From the NCBI GenBank assembly GCA_016867195.1, contig VGKE01000017.1, positions 1 to 6,629 on the forward strand: DNA of 6,629 bases. The letters are read 5' to 3'. Each line of letters opens with the position of its first letter. The first letter of the stretch is position 1. This DNA comes from Candidatus Nealsoniibacteriota bacterium. Its GTDB lineage: Bacteria; Patescibacteriota; Minisyncoccia; Minisyncoccales; GWA2-38-27. The notes beneath the pieces were generated by a model. That model saw nothing but the letters and a program-made list of their open reading frames with translations. It was not told the DNA's origin and made no database searches. Below are positions 4,215 through 6,629 of the stretch, one piece after another. Made by a program: the position numbers and the translations under genes.

Positions 4215-4861
4215 TATTTTTCAAAACATTCTCCTTTATATACCCAGACCTTTACTCCAATAGTGCCGTAAGTGCAAAATGCCACGGCAGTTCCATAATC
4301 AATATTAGCCCTCAATGTTTGACGAGGAAGCTTGCCTGTTTTTAACCACTCTCTCCTGGCAATCTCTGTCCCGCCAAGCCTTCCAGAAACCTCAACCCTG
4401 ACGCCCTGAACCTCCTTACAAACAGAAATTTTACTCAAGGCCTGTTTTAAAACCTTTCTAAAGGGAACTCTTTTTTCAATTTGCTGGGCAATCCATTGGG
4501 CGCTTAAATTAGCAGAAATCCAGGGATTTCTAACTTCTCTTATCTCAATCCTTATTTCTTCTCCTCCTTCTTTTTTTCTTAAAACCTTCTGCTTTAATTC
4601 TTTTCTCAACGCCTCAACTCCTTCTCCGCCCCGACCGATAATAAGACCCGGCCTGGCGCTGGAAATGATGATATTCGTCTTATTAGAAAATCTCTCTATT
4701 TCAATTCTATCAATCCCGATTATCTTTAATTTCTTGTTTAAAAACTCTCTGATTTTGAAATCTTCTTCCAGATATCCTGCCGGCTTTTTATAATATCCCC
4801 GACTATCCCAATCGATCAATTTTTTTACTCTGTATATTTTTGGATGGACTTTATGTGTCAT
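4214..4861 (-). CDS. rpsC: Small-subunit ribosomal protein S3
   Basis: S3 forms part of the 30S head at the mRNA entry channel and contributes to mRNA unwinding. The 215-residue product has the N-terminal KVHP motif (MTHKVHPKIYRVKK), a KH domain with its GxxG loop as G76-R-G-G79 within PGLIIGRGGEGVE, and the C-terminal domain signature GRLGGTEIARREW (160–172) and LPRQTLRANIDYG (178–190). Length is normal. The ATG at 4861 lies 1 nt after the L22 TAG stop, with no Shine-Dalgarno sequence, so coupling to L22 is expected. It is followed by a 176-nt repeat spacer before L16, a junction that is short or overlapping in many bacteria. Confidence 0.98.
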   Translation of the reverse strand: MTHKVHPKIYRVKKLIDWDSRGYYKKPAGYLEEDFKIREFLNKKLKIIGIDRIEIERFSNKTNIIISSARPGLIIGRGGEGVEALRKELKQKVLRKKEGGEEIRIEIREVRNPWISANLSAQWIAQQIEKRVPFRKVLKQALSKISVCKEVQGVRVEVSGRLGGTEIARREWLKTGKLPRQTLRANIDYGTAVAFCTYGTIGVKVWVYKGECFEK

Positions 4862-4862
4862 A

Positions 4863-5393
4863 CTAAAACGTTTTTCTTTGAAATATTCTTTTTATTCCCT
4901 TTTGAGCTTTTGGCTTTAGGATTTCTTCCTCCGGCCTCAATTTTGTCTGCCCCGCGGTTGAAGATTTTTTTACTTTTAACACTTCCTTTTCAATTTTTTC
5001 TTTACCCTCAACCATTTCTTTTTGAAAAGCGATAGAAGGTTTAACTTTCTTTCCTGTCGGGCGCGCTTCCTCTAAAACCATGGTTATATAAGAGGTCTTC
5101 TTCTGAATTCCCGAAACCGCGCCTCTGGCTCTGGGCATCCATCTTTTGTATTTCGGACCTTCGTCAACGGTAATTTTTGAGATATAAAGATTTGCGGGTT
5201 CTAATTGAAAGTTATTACGCGCATTGGCAATAGCTGATTTCAAAAGTTTAAGTATAAACGGTGCTGATTTTTTGGTGGTAAAATTTAAAATCGTTTGAGC
5301 ATCCTCAACATTTTTCCCCCGAATCAAATCAGCCACTAATCTAACTTTTCTGGGAGATATTCTTAAATAATTTAGTTTAGCCGTAACTGGCAT
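4863..5393 (-). CDS. rplV: Large-subunit ribosomal protein L22 with long basic C-terminal tail
   Basis: L22 lines the polypeptide exit tunnel with a long β-hairpin. The core (residues 1 to about 110) has LRISPRKVRLVADLIRGK (10–27), the ALKLLKSAIANA-type helix, and VDEGPKYKRWMPRARG (76–91), the hairpin that reaches the tunnel constriction. Bacterial L22 is usually about 110–115 residues; this one has 176. The extra 65 or so residues are Lys/Glu-rich, probably flexible or helical, and end KGIKRIFQRKTF. Lys-rich L22 tails with a similar basic end are, from memory, common in CPR bacteria. The ATG at 5393 follows a 70-nt spacer carrying a dispersed hairpin. The stop is TAG. Confidence 0.96.
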   Translation of the reverse strand: MPVTAKLNYLRISPRKVRLVADLIRGKNVEDAQTILNFTTKKSAPFILKLLKSAIANARNNFQLEPANLYISKITVDEGPKYKRWMPRARGAVSGIQKKTSYITMVLEEARPTGKKVKPSIAFQKEMVEGKEKIEKEVLKVKKSSTAGQTKLRPEEEILKPKAQKGIKRIFQRKTF

Positions 5394-5411
5394 TATCCCA
5401 TTTTAACACTT

Positions 5412-5475
5412 AAGCATTAAAACATTAAAAAATAATGTTTAAATGTTTTTATGTTTATTTATGTTAAGATGATTT
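5412..5475 (-). repeat. Dispersed hairpin element, copy B (rpsS–rplV spacer)
   Basis: Bases 5412–5440 match 1431–1459 in 28 of 29 positions. CATTAAAACATTA (5415–5427) pairs with 5433–5445 in 12 of 13 positions around an AAAAA loop; the one mismatch is at the same stem position as in copy A. Similarity continues more loosely to GATGATTT, which encodes part of the S19 end here and of the L5 end in copy A. The S19 stop codon lies within the element. Confidence 0.85.
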
Positions 5476-5781
5476 CAGATTCTCCACTTCTTTCACGGCC
5501 GCCTTCTGCTCTTGTTCTCTTTGCATCTTACCGCCATGCCTGCCAAATTTTGTTGAGGGAGCAAATTCTCCTAATTTATGGCCGACCATATCTTCGGTAA
5601 TATAAACCGGGATATGCTCTTTCCCGTTGTGAACTCCGAAAGTAAAACCAACCATCTCTGGCACAATTGTACAAACTCTTGACCAGGTTTTTATCATTGT
5701 TTGAGCGCCTGGTTTCAAATTCTTTACCTTCTTTAACAATTTTTCATCAATATATGGACCTTTTTTTAAACTTCTTGTCAT
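5464..5781 (-). CDS. rpsS: Small-subunit ribosomal protein S19
   Basis: S19 forms a complex with S13 in the 30S head and contacts the A-site tRNA. The 105-residue product starts [19 protein letters not shown], the standard S19 opening. It carries [20 protein letters not shown], then [15 protein letters not shown], the family signature with a slightly altered end. It is about 12 residues longer than the usual 92, with a charged tail ([20 protein letters not shown]). The last codons (Lys-Ser-Ser and stop) fall at the edge of the dispersed repeat. The ATG at 5781 is 2 nt after the L2 stop, without a clear Shine-Dalgarno sequence, which suggests coupling. Confidence 0.98.
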   Translation of the reverse strand: MTRSLKKGPYIDEKLLKKVKNLKPGAQTMIKTWSRVCTIVPEMVGFTFGVHNGKEHIPVYITEDMVGHKLGEFAPSTKFGRHGGKMQREQEQKAAVKEVENLKSS

Positions 5782-5783
5782 AA

Positions 5784-6557
5784 TTATTTTTTCTTGCGTC
5801 TTTGAATTATAAACTTATCTGTCCATTTTTTCTTTCTTGTTCTAACCCCTAAGGCCGGTTTCCCCCAAGGCGTTTTAGGATATTTTAAACCGATTGAGGT
5901 TCTTCCTTCGCCCCCTCCGTGAGGATGATCAACCGGATTCATGGCGCTTCCCCGCACTACGGGCCGCCTCCCCCCTAAACGACTCCTGCCCGCTTTTCCT
6001 ACAATTTTGTATCGCCACTCAGGATAAGATACCATACCAACCGAGGCATAATTTTCCGCCAACAACATTCTAACCTCTTTTGAGGGCATTTCCAAATTTA
6101 CATATTTGCCCTCAGAAGCCAATACTTTCGCGGCCGCGCCGGCTGACCTGACTATTTTCCCTCCCTGGCCGGGAGTTAATTCAACATTATAAACCATAGT
6201 TCCTATGGTAATATTTTTTAACTTTAACCGATTGCCCGTTCTAATCTCGGCTTTCTCTTGGCAAATTATTTTATCTCCGATTTTTATTCCCTGGGGCGCT
6301 ATTTGATAACTTTTCTGTCCGCCTTCATGCTCTAAAAGCATTAAAAAGGCGGTGCGGCAGGGATCATATTCCAAAGCAATAACTTTAGCCGGAATATTAA
6401 TCTTTTTTTGACCAAAATCAACGAGCCGGTATCTTCTTTTGACCCCGCCCCCTCGGTGCCGAACCGTTATTCTGCCGGTTCTTGCTCTTCCGGCTTTTTC
6501 TTTCAAAGTAATCAGTAATTTTTTCTCCGGCTTTTTTTTGGTCAATAATGATTTCAT
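5784..6557 (-). CDS. rplB: Large-subunit ribosomal protein L2, short N-terminus
   Basis: L2 is a core 23S-binding protein near the peptidyl-transferase centre and is needed for subunit association. The product of 257 residues contains [21 protein letters not shown] near the N-terminus, the central LEYDPCRTA and [15 protein letters not shown], and [13 protein letters not shown] (207–219), which holds the conserved histidine equivalent to E. coli His229 (here His211). The end TPWGKPALG … [12 protein letters not shown] is typical. Most bacterial L2 proteins have about 273–280 residues and begin with a KxYKPTSPGRR-type segment. That segment is absent: the protein starts directly at [16 protein letters not shown] precedes in frame (6567–6569), so no longer form exists; an in-frame TTG at 6566 adds only three residues. 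Confidence 0.97.
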   Translation of the reverse strand: MKSLLTKKKPEKKLLITLKEKAGRARTGRITVRHRGGGVKRRYRLVDFGQKKINIPAKVIALEYDPCRTAFLMLLEHEGGQKSYQIAPQGIKIGDKIICQEKAEIRTGNRLKLKNITIGTMVYNVELTPGQGGKIVRSAGAAAKVLASEGKYVNLEMPSKEVRMLLAENYASVGMVSYPEWRYKIVGKAGRSRLGGRRPVVRGSAMNPVDHPHGGGEGRTSIGLKYPKTPWGKPALGVRTRKKKWTDKFIIQRRKKK

Positions 6558-6570
6558 AATTTTCAATCAG

Positions 6571-6599
6571 AAATGTGAAACATCGGATGTTTCACGTTT
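6571..6599 (-). other. Hairpin between rplW and rplB
   Basis: GTGAAACAT (6575–6583) is exactly reverse-complemented by ATGTTTCAC (6587–6595) around a 3-nt loop. After one non-pairing position, AAA/TTT (6571–6573 and 6597–6599) can extend the stem. It occupies most of the L23–L2 gap, starting about 5 nt after the L23 stop. The transcribed strand continues ATTTCTG, so a weak attenuator is possible. It lies where the codons for the missing L2 N-terminus would be expected. Confidence 0.8.
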
Positions 6600-6603
6600 T
6601 CCA

Positions 6604-6629
6604 TTATCGGGGTAACACCTCGATCTTTT
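6604..6629 (-). CDS. rplW: Large-subunit ribosomal protein L23, 3' end only
   Basis: Only the last seven full codons and the stop are present. They read KIEVLPR followed by TAA, preceded by two bases of a split codon at the edge. The KIE-containing end resembles the C-terminus of bacterial L23 (…GDKIE-type), and rplW directly before rplB is the canonical order. The identity rests mainly on position. L23 sits at the exit tunnel and is the docking site of trigger factor and SRP. Confidence 0.7.

Overview
This window is a run of the conserved bacterial S10–spc ribosomal-protein gene cluster, entirely on the minus strand. In transcription order (right to left) it reads: the last codons of rplW (L23), rplB (L2), rpsS (S19), rplV (L22), rpsC (S3), rplP (L16), rpmC (L29), rpsQ (S17), rplN (L14), rplX (L24), rplE (L5), rpsN (zinc-type S14), rpsH (S8), rplF (L6), and the first 25 codons of rplR (L18). 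The order is canonical and nothing is missing between L23 and L18. There are no RNA genes, transposase genes, CRISPR arrays or unknown protein genes.

The organism is probably an AT-rich member of the Candidate Phyla Radiation (Patescibacteria, most like Parcubacteria). This is inferred from protein style: a lysine-rich C-terminal tail on L22, L24 with a zinc ribbon, a 61-residue four-cysteine S14, and AT-rich spacers full of short repeats. L14 ends in TGA at the expected place, so TGA is a stop here. That argues against the recoded Gracilibacteria and SR1 lineages. No homology search was possible, so the phylum call is moderate.

Spacing is strikingly two-sided. Five junctions are tight (1, 1, 2, 4 and 7 nt: S8/L6, L22/S3, L2/S19, L6/L18, L14/L24). 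The other eight carry 46–176 nt of low-complexity DNA. That DNA is organised: most long spacers hold an inverted repeat whose arms lie close to the upstream stop codon and downstream start codon. Many are built from 7-, 8-, 14- or 16-nt tandem units. Two also contain a GC-rich palindrome. One hairpin element occurs almost identically (28 of 29 bases) in two different spacers, L5/S14 and S19/L22. In two genes (L5, L29) the C-terminal codons and stop codon lie inside such repeats.

The proteins are all subunits of the ribosome and presumably come from one polycistronic transcript entering from the right. The most notable protein features are an L2 that lacks the usual N-terminal segment of about 18–20 residues, an extra segment of roughly 17 residues in L6, and the L22 tail. 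The gene content is ordinary; the most interesting material is the family of palindromic spacer elements inside a core operon.
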